From: JASFHF01 sp050123375
Lineage (GTDB): Bacteria; Pseudomonadota; Gammaproteobacteria; UBA12402
NCBI GenBank assembly: GCA_050123375.1
Contig: JASFHF010000013.1
Coordinates: forward strand, 1 to 44,979
DNA length: 44,979 bases
Reading direction: 5' to 3'
Shown one piece after another: positions 33,260 to 41,897 of this stretch. Within the stretch, counting starts at the first letter, position 1. Each line of letters starts with the position of its first letter. The translations under genes were made by a program, and so were the position numbers. The notes under the pieces are model-generated. The model was not told the DNA's origin. It made no database searches and saw only the letters and a program-made list of their open reading frames with translations.

Positions 33260-33694
33260 TTAACCAACATTTGCAATTTCAACCACTCTGTTAGTCTTCC
33301 AGACATTAACTACAACCGGATATGGCTTTAATATCTTTTGTAAAATATCCAAAGATGTTGCGCCAACAACCTTGTGTGTTCCGATCCATCGATAATCCAT
33401 TTGCTCACCAGTATTAACATCAATTACTTTCCAAACCAGATGATAATTAAATTTCCTGGCAAACATGCGTAAGTTAGGTAACAACAAACCGCTCGTCATG
33501 ACAAAAAAAGGCACTCGTTTAATCTTAACTGGTTTTGGTTTAATTATAGTTTTGTGAACTGATTTAGCTTTTTTAACAGGCTTAATTTTAGAATGAGAAA
33601 TTTGAACATACTTAACTGGAACTGTACCGGCATATCCTACATTAATTATAAAAGCGCAAGACATACCAAATATTATTGATAATATTATTTTCAC
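33260..33694 (-). CDS. pilL: PilL/TcpQ-like periplasmic pilus protein, first gene of the pil operon
   Basis: A 144-residue exported protein with a signal peptide cleaved after GYAG, a basic Lys/Pro-rich linker (about 30-62), and a C-terminal TcpQ-like domain (LRMFARKFNYHLVWKVIDVN through KILKPYPVVVNVWKTNRVV) resembling the secretin-docking domain of PilL. It is much shorter than R64 PilL (about 350 residues) and keeps mainly the C-terminal domain. The start is GTG at 33694, with GGGGGTT just upstream. As first gene of the operon its upstream region should hold the pil promoter. Confidence 0.75.
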   Translation of the reverse strand: MKIILSIIFGMSCAFIINVGYAGTVPVKYVQISHSKIKPVKKAKSVHKTIIKPKPVKIKRVPFFVMTSGLLLPNLRMFARKFNYHLVWKVIDVNTGEQMDYRWIGTHKVVGATSLDILQKILKPYPVVVNVWKTNRVVEIANVG

Positions 33695-33753
33695 TTTTAA
33701 CCCCCAACTTAGTCAGAACTTCCGCGAAAGCCCTGCAGGTAACTCCAAAATGT

Positions 33754-33783
33754 AATTGCCAAAATTAGATAAAATTGGCAATT
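33754..33783. promoter_or_regulatory. Hairpin upstream of the pil operon
   Basis: AATTGCCAA (33754-33762) and TTGGCAATT (33775-33783) are inverted around 12 bases, 60 bases upstream of the pilL start. The spacing suits a dimeric regulator site or a leader hairpin. The rest of the 250-base gap to gmhB is AT-rich and holds no gene that I can support. Confidence 0.4.
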
Positions 33784-33945
33784 TATCTTGAATCTGTATG
33801 AACCTCTTCTTCTCCTACAAATCCAAAAGATTAAACTAAATATAGAACAAAAATTTCACATCGCCAGAGAAATGCAAAAGATTTATTAAAGTTTTTTGCA
33901 TGAACTTAAATAAAGAATATAAGTCACTGATTTTGTCAGGATAAA

Positions 33946-34476
33946 TTATACCAGCGAATTAACCACTGCTGCCAAATTCTGGAAAATTTCGGCGGAGATA
34001 TTCGGGTTGTCTTGCAAGGTTTTTTGACCTTTGCCGGTTAAAACCAAAATATTACGGCAGCCAAATATTTGCCCTATTTGTATGTCCCGCAAAGCATCTC
34101 CGACATTAATTACACTTTTCAAATCGCGTAGACCATAGTCATGCATGATTTGTTCAAACATCCCGGTTTTTGGTTTGCGGCAATCACAATTGTCATCGGG
34201 AGTATGTGGACAAAAATAAATATGATCTATCTTACCTCCAACTTTAGCCAATTCCCGCCGCATCTTAGCATGTATTTCATCCAAAGCTTTTGCGGTAAAA
34301 TAACCGCGTCCAACTCCTGATTGATTGGTTGCGATAACTACAGTGTAACCAGCGTGATTAAATTTGGCGATTGCTTCCAAACTGCCAGCAATCGGCCGCC
34401 ATTCCTCGGCAGACTTAATATAATAAGGAGTATCCTCATTGATAACGCCGTCACGATCAAGAATCACTAGCTTCAT
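33946..34476 (-). CDS. gmhB: D-glycero-beta-D-manno-heptose-1,7-bisphosphate 7-phosphatase
   Basis: Dephosphorylates heptose bisphosphate in the pathway to ADP-heptose for the LPS inner core. A HAD-family enzyme of 176 residues. DRDGVINEDTPYYI gives nucleophile Asp7 and Asp9; ATNQSGVGRGYF is the second motif; the zinc loop Cys89-Pro-His91 ... Cys97-Asp-Cys99 (CPHTPDDNCDCRKPKTGM) is specific to GmhB and histidinol-phosphatase relatives. In many Gammaproteobacteria gmhB follows glyQ-glyS, and that neighbourhood is kept here, interrupted by an ATPase gene in the opposite direction. Confidence 0.93.
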   Translation of the reverse strand: MKLVILDRDGVINEDTPYYIKSAEEWRPIAGSLEAIAKFNHAGYTVVIATNQSGVGRGYFTAKALDEIHAKMRRELAKVGGKIDHIYFCPHTPDDNCDCRKPKTGMFEQIMHDYGLRDLKSVINVGDALRDIQIGQIFGCRNILVLTGKGQKTLQDNPNISAEIFQNLAAVVNSLV

Positions 34477-34554
34477 ATTAATCGTCTCACAATTAAAAAA
34501 TTAATATTATCTTCGCGAAAGCTTATTTATGCAATCAAAACATCTAATTATAAT

Positions 34555-34590
34555 ATAATTCCCCAAATTACGCGTAATTTGGGGAATTAT
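34555..34590. promoter_or_regulatory. Perfect 36-base palindrome upstream of the DUF4143 ATPase
   Basis: A perfect palindrome whose left half is ATAATTCCCCAAATTACG, centred on ACGCGT. The inner 16 bases AAATTACGCGTAATTT recur twice nearer the gene. It could be a dimer operator or, as RNA, a terminator-like hairpin between gmhB and the ATPase. Only the inner part is shared with the other copies, so the conserved unit is the ACGCGT-centred core. Confidence 0.65.
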
Positions 34591-34688
34591 TTATATTTTT
34601 AGCATAACTGTTTGTTTTTTCAAAAAGAAAAGTCTTATATGCTAATGCGAAAAATATATTTTTCACATTTTTATAGTTGCAAATCCCT

Positions 34689-34736
34689 AAATTACGCGTA
34701 AAATAAGGAATTAAATCACTAAATTACGCGTAATTT
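34689..34736. promoter_or_regulatory. Two further ACGCGT-centred operator copies before the ATPase gene
   Basis: AAATTACGCGTAAAAT (34689-34704) and AAATTACGCGTAATTT (34721-34736) lie 32 bases apart, three helical turns, on the same face of the DNA. The second one is one base from GGAG, the ribosome binding site of the ATPase gene, so occupancy would block translation start or transcription. The first copy (34565-34580) is 124 bases further up. This is a typical layout for a strongly repressed or self-regulated gene. Confidence 0.65.
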
Positions 34737-34749
34737 TGGAGAAAATGAA

Positions 34750-35889
34750 ATGCCCGTCAATTATCAAAGAATTATCAAAGACCAGATTGCTTCACAATTT
34801 TTTCAAGGCAAAGCAATAATCATAGTTGGCGCCAGACAAGCAGGTAAAACAACCCTCTGCAACGAATTAATAGAACAACTCATCGACACGGTACAAAAAT
34901 TTAATGGCGACAATCCCAAAGATCGAAATTTGTTAGAAAATAGAGATCTTGATTTTCTAATAAACCTGATCGGAGATAAAAAAATCATATTCATAGATGA
35001 AGGACAAAAAATAAAAACCATTGGACAAACTATTAAATTACTGGTAGATCATTACGGTTCAAAAAAACAAATCTTAGTCACAGGATCATCAAGCATTAAC
35101 CTGCTTAATCACGTTCAAGAGGCTTTAACAGGCAGAAAGTATGTGCATATTCTACACCCTTTAAGCATGCAGGAAATATACTCTAAAAATAAATTAGCTT
35201 TATTACAGAATTTACAAAATTATATGATTTTTGGTTGCTATCCAGAAATTGTAACAACCTCCTCCTTTGAAGCAAAGACTTCTTTACTTAAAGAATTAAC
35301 AGATAGTTATCTATTCAAAGATATATTAGAATTTCAACAAATAAGAAACTCTACAGTATTGAAAGACTTATTAAGGGCTTTAGCTTTTCAAATAGGATCA
35401 GAAGCCTCATATACAGAATTATCAAATTTATTGGGTATAGATAAAAAAACCGTTGAAAGATATATTGACCTTTTAGAGAAAAATTTTGTTATTTTCCGTC
35501 TTGCTCCATATAAGAAGAAAAGAAGAAGAGAAATTTCCAAATTAAGAAAAATCTTTTTTTATGATCTTGGCATTAGGAACGCGATAATCAACAACTTCAA
35601 TCATCTGGATGCCCGCAATGATACCGGAATTTTATGGGAAAATTTTATAATCAGCGAAAGATTAAAATATAGAGAATATAATAAAATATATGCCAATCAA
35701 TATTTTTGGCGAACGTATGATGGAAGCGAAGTAGATTTAATTGAAGAAAGGGAAGGTAATTTATTTGGCTATGAATTCAAATGGAACGAAAAAAAGAAGC
35801 GCAACAAAACTCCGCAAAGCTGGTTAGAATACCAAAATAGCTCATATCAATGCATTACTAAAAAAGATTTGTTTGGATTTATTATCTGA
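34750..35889 (+). CDS. AAA ATPase with C-terminal DUF4143
   Basis: A 379-residue protein of the AAA_14-DUF4143 family, common in genomes with many mobile genes and of unknown cellular role. Walker A is GARQAGKTT (27-35) and Walker B is KKIIFIDEGQ (77-86), followed by a sensor LVTGSSSINLL. A winged-helix-like part (YTELSNLLGIDKKTVERYI) precedes the DUF4143 nuclease-fold domain: WENFIISERL, then RTYDGSEVDLIEE and GYEFKW, i.e. the E...D(x)n EFK pattern of PD-(D/E)XK-like folds. GGAG precedes the ATG. It is transcribed between convergent and divergent housekeeping genes, with three palindromic operators, so it looks like an inserted accessory gene. Confidence 0.88.
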   Translation: MPVNYQRIIKDQIASQFFQGKAIIIVGARQAGKTTLCNELIEQLIDTVQKFNGDNPKDRNLLENRDLDFLINLIGDKKIIFIDEGQKIKTIGQTIKLLVDHYGSKKQILVTGSSSINLLNHVQEALTGRKYVHILHPLSMQEIYSKNKLALLQNLQNYMIFGCYPEIVTTSSFEAKTSLLKELTDSYLFKDILEFQQIRNSTVLKDLLRALAFQIGSEASYTELSNLLGIDKKTVERYIDLLEKNFVIFRLAPYKKKRRREISKLRKIFFYDLGIRNAIINNFNHLDARNDTGILWENFIISERLKYREYNKIYANQYFWRTYDGSEVDLIEEREGNLFGYEFKWNEKKKRNKTPQSWLEYQNSSYQCITKKDLFGFII

Positions 35890-37965
35890 TTATACAGAAA
35901 TTGACGAAATCTCAGCTACTTGTAAAAATAACTCACGCAATTTAGCCAATAATAATAAACGATTTGCACAAATATTTTTATCTTCAACCATTACCATTAC
36001 ATGATCAAAAAAATTATCGACTGGCTGCTGCAACTCAGCTAAATCCTGCAATAATGCTACATAATCCCGCAACTCTGCTAATTGTTGAGTCCGCTCATAT
36101 TTTTCGGCAATCAACTGCGCTAATTTGATTTCAGCATCTTCTGTCAATAAATCTTGCTGCAACACATGACCTGTAATTAATTGTTGTTCTTCTTTAGCTA
36201 ATAATTTGCTGACTCTTTTATTTGCTGCTGCTAAACTCGCAGCCGCCGGCATTGCAAGAAATTTCTTAAGCGCCAATAATCTTAAATAAAAATCATACGG
36301 CTCATGAACATGCCGTGCAGCAACTGCAGCAAATTCATGCGCGGAAAATCCACGCTCTAATATATAAGATTTTAATCTTTCCTGAATAAATTGGAATGCT
36401 TGTTCGACTACATTATCACGCTTAATTAAATCGCCATACAAATCCAAAGACTTTTCTAATAAAAACCATAAATTAAGCGGCAATTTATTTTCGATAATTA
36501 TCCTAACAATACCTGAAGCTGCGCGGCGCAGAGCAAAAGGATCTTTATCTCCTGTTGGTATTTTATTAATTCCAAAAATACCAATTAAAGTATCAATACG
36601 ATCCGCCAATGCCAATACTTGACCAACTAAAGTTCCTGGCAATAACGCATTAGCATGTTCAGGCATATATTGTTCACGAATTGCTAACGCTACTGGTTCT
36701 GGCTCCATATCTTGCAAAGCATAATAATATCCCATAACTCCCTGCAATTCTGGAAACTCACCAACCACCGCAGTTACTAAATCAGTCTTGGACAAATACG
36801 CAGCTCGTTCTGCATGTTGTTGGTCAGCGCCAACTAATTCCGCGATCCACACAGATAAAATCATCAACCGCTTGGTTTTGTCATACAAACTTCCCAACTG
36901 TTGTTGAAAAATAACATTTTTTAGCACGCCAATCCGCTTTACTAACGATTGAGCAATATCAGTCTGATAAAAAAACTCTGCATCACTTAACCGTGCATTC
37001 ATTACTTTTTCGTTTCCAGAAATTACTATATGCGGGCGTTTGCTTTTAATATTACTTATAGTAATAAAATTAGGCAGCAATTTATTATTTTCACTTTCGA
37101 TCGGAAAACATTTTTGATGTTGACAAATTGAAGAAATTAAAATTTCAGCTGGAACTTGTAAAAAATGTTTTGGAAAATTTGCTAATAAACCAACCGGCCA
37201 CTCAACTAACGCTGTAACCTCATCCAATAAATCATTTTCAATTAAAGCTTTACCGTCAACTTTAGCCGCAAGATGCAAAACCTGTCGTTGAATATCCGCT
37301 TTGCGCTTAATAAAATCAGCAATTACAAAATGTTTTTTTAGTATCTTTTCATAATCACACGGATATTTAATTTTGATTTTACCCTCAGATAAAAACCGAT
37401 GACCCAAAGTTGTATTACCAGCTTTAATACCTAAAATTTCTGCTGCTATTATTTTTTTATCGAATAATAAAATCACAGAATGCACCGGCCGAATAAATTC
37501 AACTTCACCATCACCCCAACGCATTGGTCTATTAACTGGCAAAGATTTTAATGATCGCTCAATAATTTCCGGCATAATCTGAAAAACATTTTTACCTGAT
37601 TGCTTTGTTACAAAACTTACCCATTTCCCTTTATCAGTTTTAATTGTAGTTAATTTTTGAGGTGTCACTCCGCAAGACTGCGCAAACCCAATGCATGCTT
37701 TGGTGGGTTTGCCGTTTTGATCAAAAGCAGCAGAAACCGCAGGACCTCGCCGTTCAATCACCTGCTGCGGCTGTGAATCATCAAGTTTCTCAATTAAAAT
37801 TGCTAAACGCCGCGGTGTTGCAAAAGATTTTATTTCAGCGTAGTTTAATTTATTTTTAGTCAAATTTTCTATAAGATTATTCTCTAACGCTTGTGACAAT
37901 TTGAATAAATCCTTCGGCGGCAACTCTTCAGTTAATAGTTCGAATAAAAAATCTTTTTTTGTCAT
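35890..37965 (-). CDS. glyS: Glycyl-tRNA synthetase beta subunit
   Basis: The 691-residue beta subunit of the bacterial alpha2beta2 enzyme, close to the 689 residues of E. coli GlyS. Recognisable parts: FLFELLTEELPPKDL at the N-terminus, FATPRRLAILIE, RPMRWGDGEVEFIRPVH, HQKCFPIE, TDLVTAVVGEFPELQGVMG and GDKDPFALRRAASGIVRI, then a C-terminal anticodon-binding region. It carries tRNA recognition, while the catalytic core is in GlyQ. The start overlaps the GlyQ stop by one base, so the two subunits are translationally coupled. It ends next to the convergent DUF4143 ATPase gene. Confidence 0.97.
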   Translation of the reverse strand: MTKKDFLFELLTEELPPKDLFKLSQALENNLIENLTKNKLNYAEIKSFATPRRLAILIEKLDDSQPQQVIERRGPAVSAAFDQNGKPTKACIGFAQSCGVTPQKLTTIKTDKGKWVSFVTKQSGKNVFQIMPEIIERSLKSLPVNRPMRWGDGEVEFIRPVHSVILLFDKKIIAAEILGIKAGNTTLGHRFLSEGKIKIKYPCDYEKILKKHFVIADFIKRKADIQRQVLHLAAKVDGKALIENDLLDEVTALVEWPVGLLANFPKHFLQVPAEILISSICQHQKCFPIESENNKLLPNFITISNIKSKRPHIVISGNEKVMNARLSDAEFFYQTDIAQSLVKRIGVLKNVIFQQQLGSLYDKTKRLMILSVWIAELVGADQQHAERAAYLSKTDLVTAVVGEFPELQGVMGYYYALQDMEPEPVALAIREQYMPEHANALLPGTLVGQVLALADRIDTLIGIFGINKIPTGDKDPFALRRAASGIVRIIIENKLPLNLWFLLEKSLDLYGDLIKRDNVVEQAFQFIQERLKSYILERGFSAHEFAAVAARHVHEPYDFYLRLLALKKFLAMPAAASLAAANKRVSKLLAKEEQQLITGHVLQQDLLTEDAEIKLAQLIAEKYERTQQLAELRDYVALLQDLAELQQPVDNFFDHVMVMVEDKNICANRLLLLAKLRELFLQVAEISSISV

Positions 37966-38867
37966 TATACATCGCCTCCCTTATGCATAGGGAAACCCAG
38001 TTGTTCGCGTGATGCATAATATGCTTTCGCCACCGATTGTGCTAACTTACGTACACGCAAAATATATTGCTGCCTCTCGGTTACTGAGATCGCATGTCTT
38101 GCATCCAATAAATTAAATGTATGCGATGCTTTTAATACCATTTCATATGCCGGCAACGGCAATGAAACATCTATTAACTGATTGCATTGTTGTTCACAAG
38201 TTGCAAATTCTTTAAGTAATATTGCAATATCAGCATATTCAAAATTATAGGCAGACATTTCTTTTTCATTTTGCAAAAATACATCTCCATAAGTTACCGT
38301 CCCCAATGAAGATTGTGTCCATACTAAATCAAATATTCTATCAACTCCTTGCAAATACATCGCGATTCTTTCTAAACCATAAGTTATCTCACCAGTAACC
38401 GGTCTGCACTCCAATCCGCCAACCTGCTGGAAATAAGTAAATTGGGTGATTTCCATACCATCCAACCAAACTTCCCAGCCTAAACCCCAAGCTCCTAAAG
38501 TTGGTGATTCCCAATTATCTTCAACAAAGCGAACATCGTGCTCTAAAAAATCTATGCCTAAAACTTTCAGTGAATTTAAATAAAGATCTTGAATATTATT
38601 TGGTGAAGGCTTTAATGCTACTTGAAATTGATAATAATGCTGCACCCGATTAGGATTTTCACCATAACGGCCATCTGTAGGACGCCGACTAGGCTGCACA
38701 TAAGCTGCTCTCCAAGGCTCAGGACCAATCGCACGCAAAAATGTTGCAGGATGGAAAGTTCCTGCTCCAACTTGCAAATCCAAGGGCTGAACTATTACAC
38801 AATCAAGCTCCGCCCAATACTGTTGCAATCTGAAAATTAATTCCTGAAAAGTAATAATTTTATTCAC
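37965..38867 (-). CDS. glyQ: Glycyl-tRNA synthetase alpha subunit
   Basis: The catalytic class II subunit, with GCVIVQPLD-like 'DCVIVQPLDLQVGAGTFHP', YVQPSRRPTDGRYGENPNR, VEDNWESPTLGAWGLGWE and GGLECRPVTGEITYGLERIA. I chose the GTG at 38867 because it gives about 300 residues, near the E. coli 303, and starts just before the conserved ITFQELIFRLQQYWA. The only longer candidate start is a TTG at 38915 that adds 16 residues of no family resemblance. Neither start has a clear ribosome binding site. Followed by glyS with a one-base overlap. Confidence 0.93.
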   Translation of the reverse strand: MNKIITFQELIFRLQQYWAELDCVIVQPLDLQVGAGTFHPATFLRAIGPEPWRAAYVQPSRRPTDGRYGENPNRVQHYYQFQVALKPSPNNIQDLYLNSLKVLGIDFLEHDVRFVEDNWESPTLGAWGLGWEVWLDGMEITQFTYFQQVGGLECRPVTGEITYGLERIAMYLQGVDRIFDLVWTQSSLGTVTYGDVFLQNEKEMSAYNFEYADIAILLKEFATCEQQCNQLIDVSLPLPAYEMVLKASHTFNLLDARHAISVTERQQYILRVRKLAQSVAKAYYASREQLGFPMHKGGDV

Positions 38868-38941
38868 TATGTGATTATAAAGTGTCTTGGATATCAAGTC
38901 TATACCGATCGCCAATGAAGATGCCGGATTTAAAAACTGAT

Positions 38942-39027
38942 GTCATCCCGCGGCCTTGTTAGTTGACCGCGGGATCTAGGCTGTTTGATAGATTTTTCTG
39001 GATCCCGCGGTCAAGCCGCGGTATGAC
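38942..39027. repeat. Family A inverted repeat upstream of glyQ
   Basis: Left arm 38942-38980 (GTCATCCCGCGGCCTTGTTA, a long variant) and right arm 38998-39027 (CTGGATCCCGCGGTCAAGCC) are complementary apart from a small insertion in the left arm and one mismatch in the right. It lies between the divergent glyQ and HAD-phosphatase genes, so both promoters must sit outside or around it. Confidence 0.9.
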
Positions 39028-39101
39028 AACATACAGTAAATCCGGCATCTTGAGATGTAATTGGTCTAGACTTACCCCCTTATTTCCTCTATCATAATTA
39101 A

Positions 39102-39746
39102 ATGAGTAAACGTATTGCTTTTTTTGATTTAGACGGAACCATCCTGGGAGGCATGAATTCCGAAAGATCTTTTTTCTTCTATTTAATCAGAAAACGACAT
39201 ATTGGCTTAAAACAATTTCTCAAATATTGGATGTTTATTTTAAAATGGCTGCCAAAATATAAGCTAAAAATATTCGTACAAAATAAAGCTTATTTAGCAG
39301 GAATACCAAAAAATAAAATAAAAAAACTGGCAGAAGAATATGTCACCGAAAAACTATTAAAAAAAATCAGACCTAAACTTGTTGAAAAAATCGAACAACA
39401 TCGAAAAAATAACGATATTTTAGTTTTACTAACTGGCGCTCCTGATTTTATTGCAAAAGTATTTGCTGCACATTTGAATATTGATCACATTGAACCTAGC
39501 TATTGTGTAATTGAAAATGATTATTTTACTAATCTTCCACCAACACAAAATCCATTTGCTGAAGAAAAATTAACTATATCTAAAAAAGTATGTCAACAAT
39601 ACCAAATTGATTTGCAAGATTGTTTTGCCTACGGAAATTCTATTTATGATGCCACATTACTATCTGCCGTAGGACATGCAATCGCAGTAAATCCTGATAT
39701 ATTTTTACGCAAATTAGCTAAAAAAAATAATTGGGAGATTATCTAA
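39102..39746 (+). CDS. HAD-IB family hydrolase (phosphatase)
   Basis: A 214-residue haloacid-dehalogenase superfamily phosphatase of the IB branch, which includes SerB-like and PGP-phosphatase-like enzymes. Motif I is FFDLDGTILGG (Asp9, Asp11), motif II LLTGAPD with Thr, motif III with Lys around EKLTISKK, and motif IV FAYGNSIYDATLL with the last Mg-binding Asp. The helical cap lies at about 20-95 (RKRHIGLKQFLKYWMFILKW) and is hydrophobic, which could suit a lipid-linked substrate. The family's substrate cannot be read from sequence. Confidence 0.85.
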   Translation: MSKRIAFFDLDGTILGGMNSERSFFFYLIRKRHIGLKQFLKYWMFILKWLPKYKLKIFVQNKAYLAGIPKNKIKKLAEEYVTEKLLKKIRPKLVEKIEQHRKNNDILVLLTGAPDFIAKVFAAHLNIDHIEPSYCVIENDYFTNLPPTQNPFAEEKLTISKKVCQQYQIDLQDCFAYGNSIYDATLLSAVGHAIAVNPDIFLRKLAKKNNWEII

Positions 39747-39815
39747 TTGAGCTACTGTATAAACATTTTTGTATTCTAAAGATGATTAAATTACGCAATG
39801 TTCTACTTTTTCCAA

Positions 39816-40961
39816 TTATCCATATTTGCGTAATGCAAAAGCCAACAATGGATCAAGTACTCTTATTTGTCCAATTTTTAAATTAGGAATAGCAATATCT
39901 TCTTTCTTAATTTTATAAATCATATCTTTTTCTGCTAATGATTTAATTGTTTGCCGTATACTAGAATACGCCATACCAACGCTTGTTAAAAATTTCTGCC
40001 CCGTTGGTTCTATAATTGGATTTAAAGCTAAAGCTTTCAACAAATTTTGTTGGTTGTTGGTTAATTTTTCTAATTCTGCTACTAACCTTCTTTCTTCCTT
40101 TTCAAAACAATGAAGCCATGCATCATATACAGCATTCATATCTGGTGGAGAACTTGATAACCATAATTCACTGCACAGCATATTCACATAAAATGGATGT
40201 AGCTCCACTTTTGCCATAATAAGCTCAAAAACTTCTTTAGTAATTTTTTTCTTCCATTTCTTTTGCGCTGCTCTTTGAATATGTGGCCAATAATCTTCAG
40301 ATGACATGCGTTCTAAATCTAACTTGTCGCATAACATATAAAGAGGCATAGATTTATCATCGAATAATTCCAGCAATAAATGTCTGTTGCTACCTGAAAA
40401 TATGAAAACAACGTTGGATGTTTTTTGTGCAACATGGCGAATTGCGCCCTGGATCGATTTTGAGCTGCCAGCATCCGCTATATCTTGAAATTCATCAACA
40501 AAAAACAACACCCTCTTCTTTTTATTCTTCGCAAGCTTAGCTAGTGCTTGAAGTGAATTAAATACTTGATCAACTGGGTCAAATACTCCAGCATCATAAG
40601 AAGCTTCAATATTAAAACTTCTAGCCGCAAGTGTAACTCTAAAATGCTTAAATACTGTTTGTATCGACGCCAGTAATTTTTCACTTGGCGGCATAATCTG
40701 GGTAACAACCTCAGAAATACCTTGTAAAATCCTTTTTGTGATCGCTCTGTCATCATGAGCTAAAAACAGATCAACAGAAGCAAAAGGCATCTTCAGCTCA
40801 AAACAAACTTGGTGTACAAGACTAGATTTACCATAGCGTCTAGGTGAAACTAAAACCACATGCCGACATTTGGCTATGTTGTCTTTTAAAAATCTACTTT
40901 CTCCTGCCCTATTACAAAATTGGTCTCCTTGAGCTAGTTTTAAAGGGAAATAATCTTTCAT
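39816..40961 (-). CDS. AAA-superfamily ATPase with winged-helix C-terminus
   Basis: A 381-residue ATPase of the archaeal-type/STAND-like 'ATP-binding protein' group. Walker A reads SPRRYGKSS (39-47), Walker B RVLFFVDEFQDIADAG, and a sensor is IFSGSNRHLLLELF. A lid domain with EDYWPHIQRAAQKKW follows. The C-terminal winged helix (SSIRQTIKSLAEKDMIYKIK, about 335-365) probably binds DNA. Substrate and partner are unknown; such genes are often patchy and expanded in bacteria with mobile elements. A perfect palindrome sits 35 bases upstream of the start. Confidence 0.85.
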   Translation of the reverse strand: MKDYFPLKLAQGDQFCNRAGESRFLKDNIAKCRHVVLVSPRRYGKSSLVHQVCFELKMPFASVDLFLAHDDRAITKRILQGISEVVTQIMPPSEKLLASIQTVFKHFRVTLAARSFNIEASYDAGVFDPVDQVFNSLQALAKLAKNKKKRVLFFVDEFQDIADAGSSKSIQGAIRHVAQKTSNVVFIFSGSNRHLLLELFDDKSMPLYMLCDKLDLERMSSEDYWPHIQRAAQKKWKKKITKEVFELIMAKVELHPFYVNMLCSELWLSSSPPDMNAVYDAWLHCFEKEERRLVAELEKLTNNQQNLLKALALNPIIEPTGQKFLTSVGMAYSSIRQTIKSLAEKDMIYKIKKEDIAIPNLKIGQIRVLDPLLAFALRKYG

Positions 40962-40995
40962 TTTCGCATATCCTCATATTGATAGCTACATATGA

Positions 40996-41018
40996 TTATA
41001 GCATATCATATGCTATAA
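40996..41018. promoter_or_regulatory. Perfect palindrome upstream of the winged-helix ATPase
   Basis: TTATAGCATAT, a central C, and ATATGCTATAA form a perfect 23-base palindrome 35 bases upstream of the ATPase start, within its probable promoter. The ATPase's own winged helix makes self-regulation possible. The sequence is unrelated to the ACGCGT operators of the other ATPase gene. Confidence 0.55.
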
Positions 41019-41060
41019 AGAGAAACAAATACTTAATTTAGATGGAACATGATATTATAC

Positions 41061-41837
41061 TCATTCCAATTTATTAATCGCTCCTTGCAATTCCTGTTCA
41101 GAAACGTAGCCCGCTATAAAATAAATTTGATCTTTGGAATTATCGGTCATATTGGATTTCATAATAAAAAATGACGGATCTCCAATTAAGTTTAATTTTT
41201 TTGCTAAACGATAAACATTATCAATTTCTTGTTTCACCCAAGGCTTACGCATATCAACAGCTAATTTTTTCATATCCAATCCTGTTGATTTGGCAACATC
41301 CATAATTTCTTGTTCGGTTAACGGCATTTTTGCTTTCATTAATGCTTTATGCATTTCCCAATATTTTCCTTGCAAACTAGCAGCCAAAGCAGCCTTTGCC
41401 GACATTATAGAATATTGACCATGAATCGGAAATTCCTTAAAGACAACTCGCATTTTAGGATTGGTTTTTATCAGGTGTTCTAATCTAGGAGACATTAAAC
41501 GGCAAAATGGACATTGATAGTCTAAAAAAGCAACCACGGTAACCAATCCACGCGAAGCTCCAACCGCCGGACTATTAGACCTTAGTAAATCATCTGTACT
41601 GATTCGCGCAGCTTTAATTGCATCTCTACGTAATTTTTGCATTTGCTGCTCTTGCAAAGCTTGAGATGCCTCAACCAGCACTTGTGGATTTTGAATAAGA
41701 TAATTATGTATGATAACTTTTATTTGTGCTTGTTGCTCCTTAGTAAAACCATTAACTTTGCTAGTACTCGCAAAAGTTGAAGTTACTATCGCTGTTAACA
41801 ACAAACACAAAATAATTAAAACAATTTTAAATCTCAT
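41061..41837 (-). CDS. Com1-like DsbA-family exported thiol oxidoreductase
   Basis: A 258-residue exported protein with a signal peptide (residues 1-23, IVLIILCLLLTAIVTSTFAS). The helical stretch KVIIHNYLIQNPQVLVEASQ matches the N-terminal part of Coxiella Com1 and Legionella DsbA2-type proteins, which dimerise and act as disulfide isomerase/oxidases. The thioredoxin fold carries FLDYQCPFCRL with Cys109-Pro-Phe-Cys112 and the cis-proline loop LIGDPSFFI. The ATG at 41837 with GGAG upstream was preferred to one ten codons earlier. In this window it may be the partner, or not, of the DsbB-like protein that lacks two cysteines. Confidence 0.9.
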   Translation of the reverse strand: MRFKIVLIILCLLLTAIVTSTFASTSKVNGFTKEQQAQIKVIIHNYLIQNPQVLVEASQALQEQQMQKLRRDAIKAARISTDDLLRSNSPAVGASRGLVTVVAFLDYQCPFCRLMSPRLEHLIKTNPKMRVVFKEFPIHGQYSIMSAKAALAASLQGKYWEMHKALMKAKMPLTEQEIMDVAKSTGLDMKKLAVDMRKPWVKQEIDNVYRLAKKLNLIGDPSFFIMKSNMTDNSKDQIYFIAGYVSEQELQGAINKLE

Positions 41838-41897
41838 TTTACTTCTCCGATATAAAAAATCACACATTGCTATAATTTCACTATTATGGCTAAACTC

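Noticed and set aside
38868..38915. TTG start adding 16 residues to GlyQ
   Set aside because: The extra residues are unlike other GlyQ proteins and make it longer than the family; GTG at 38867 fits better.
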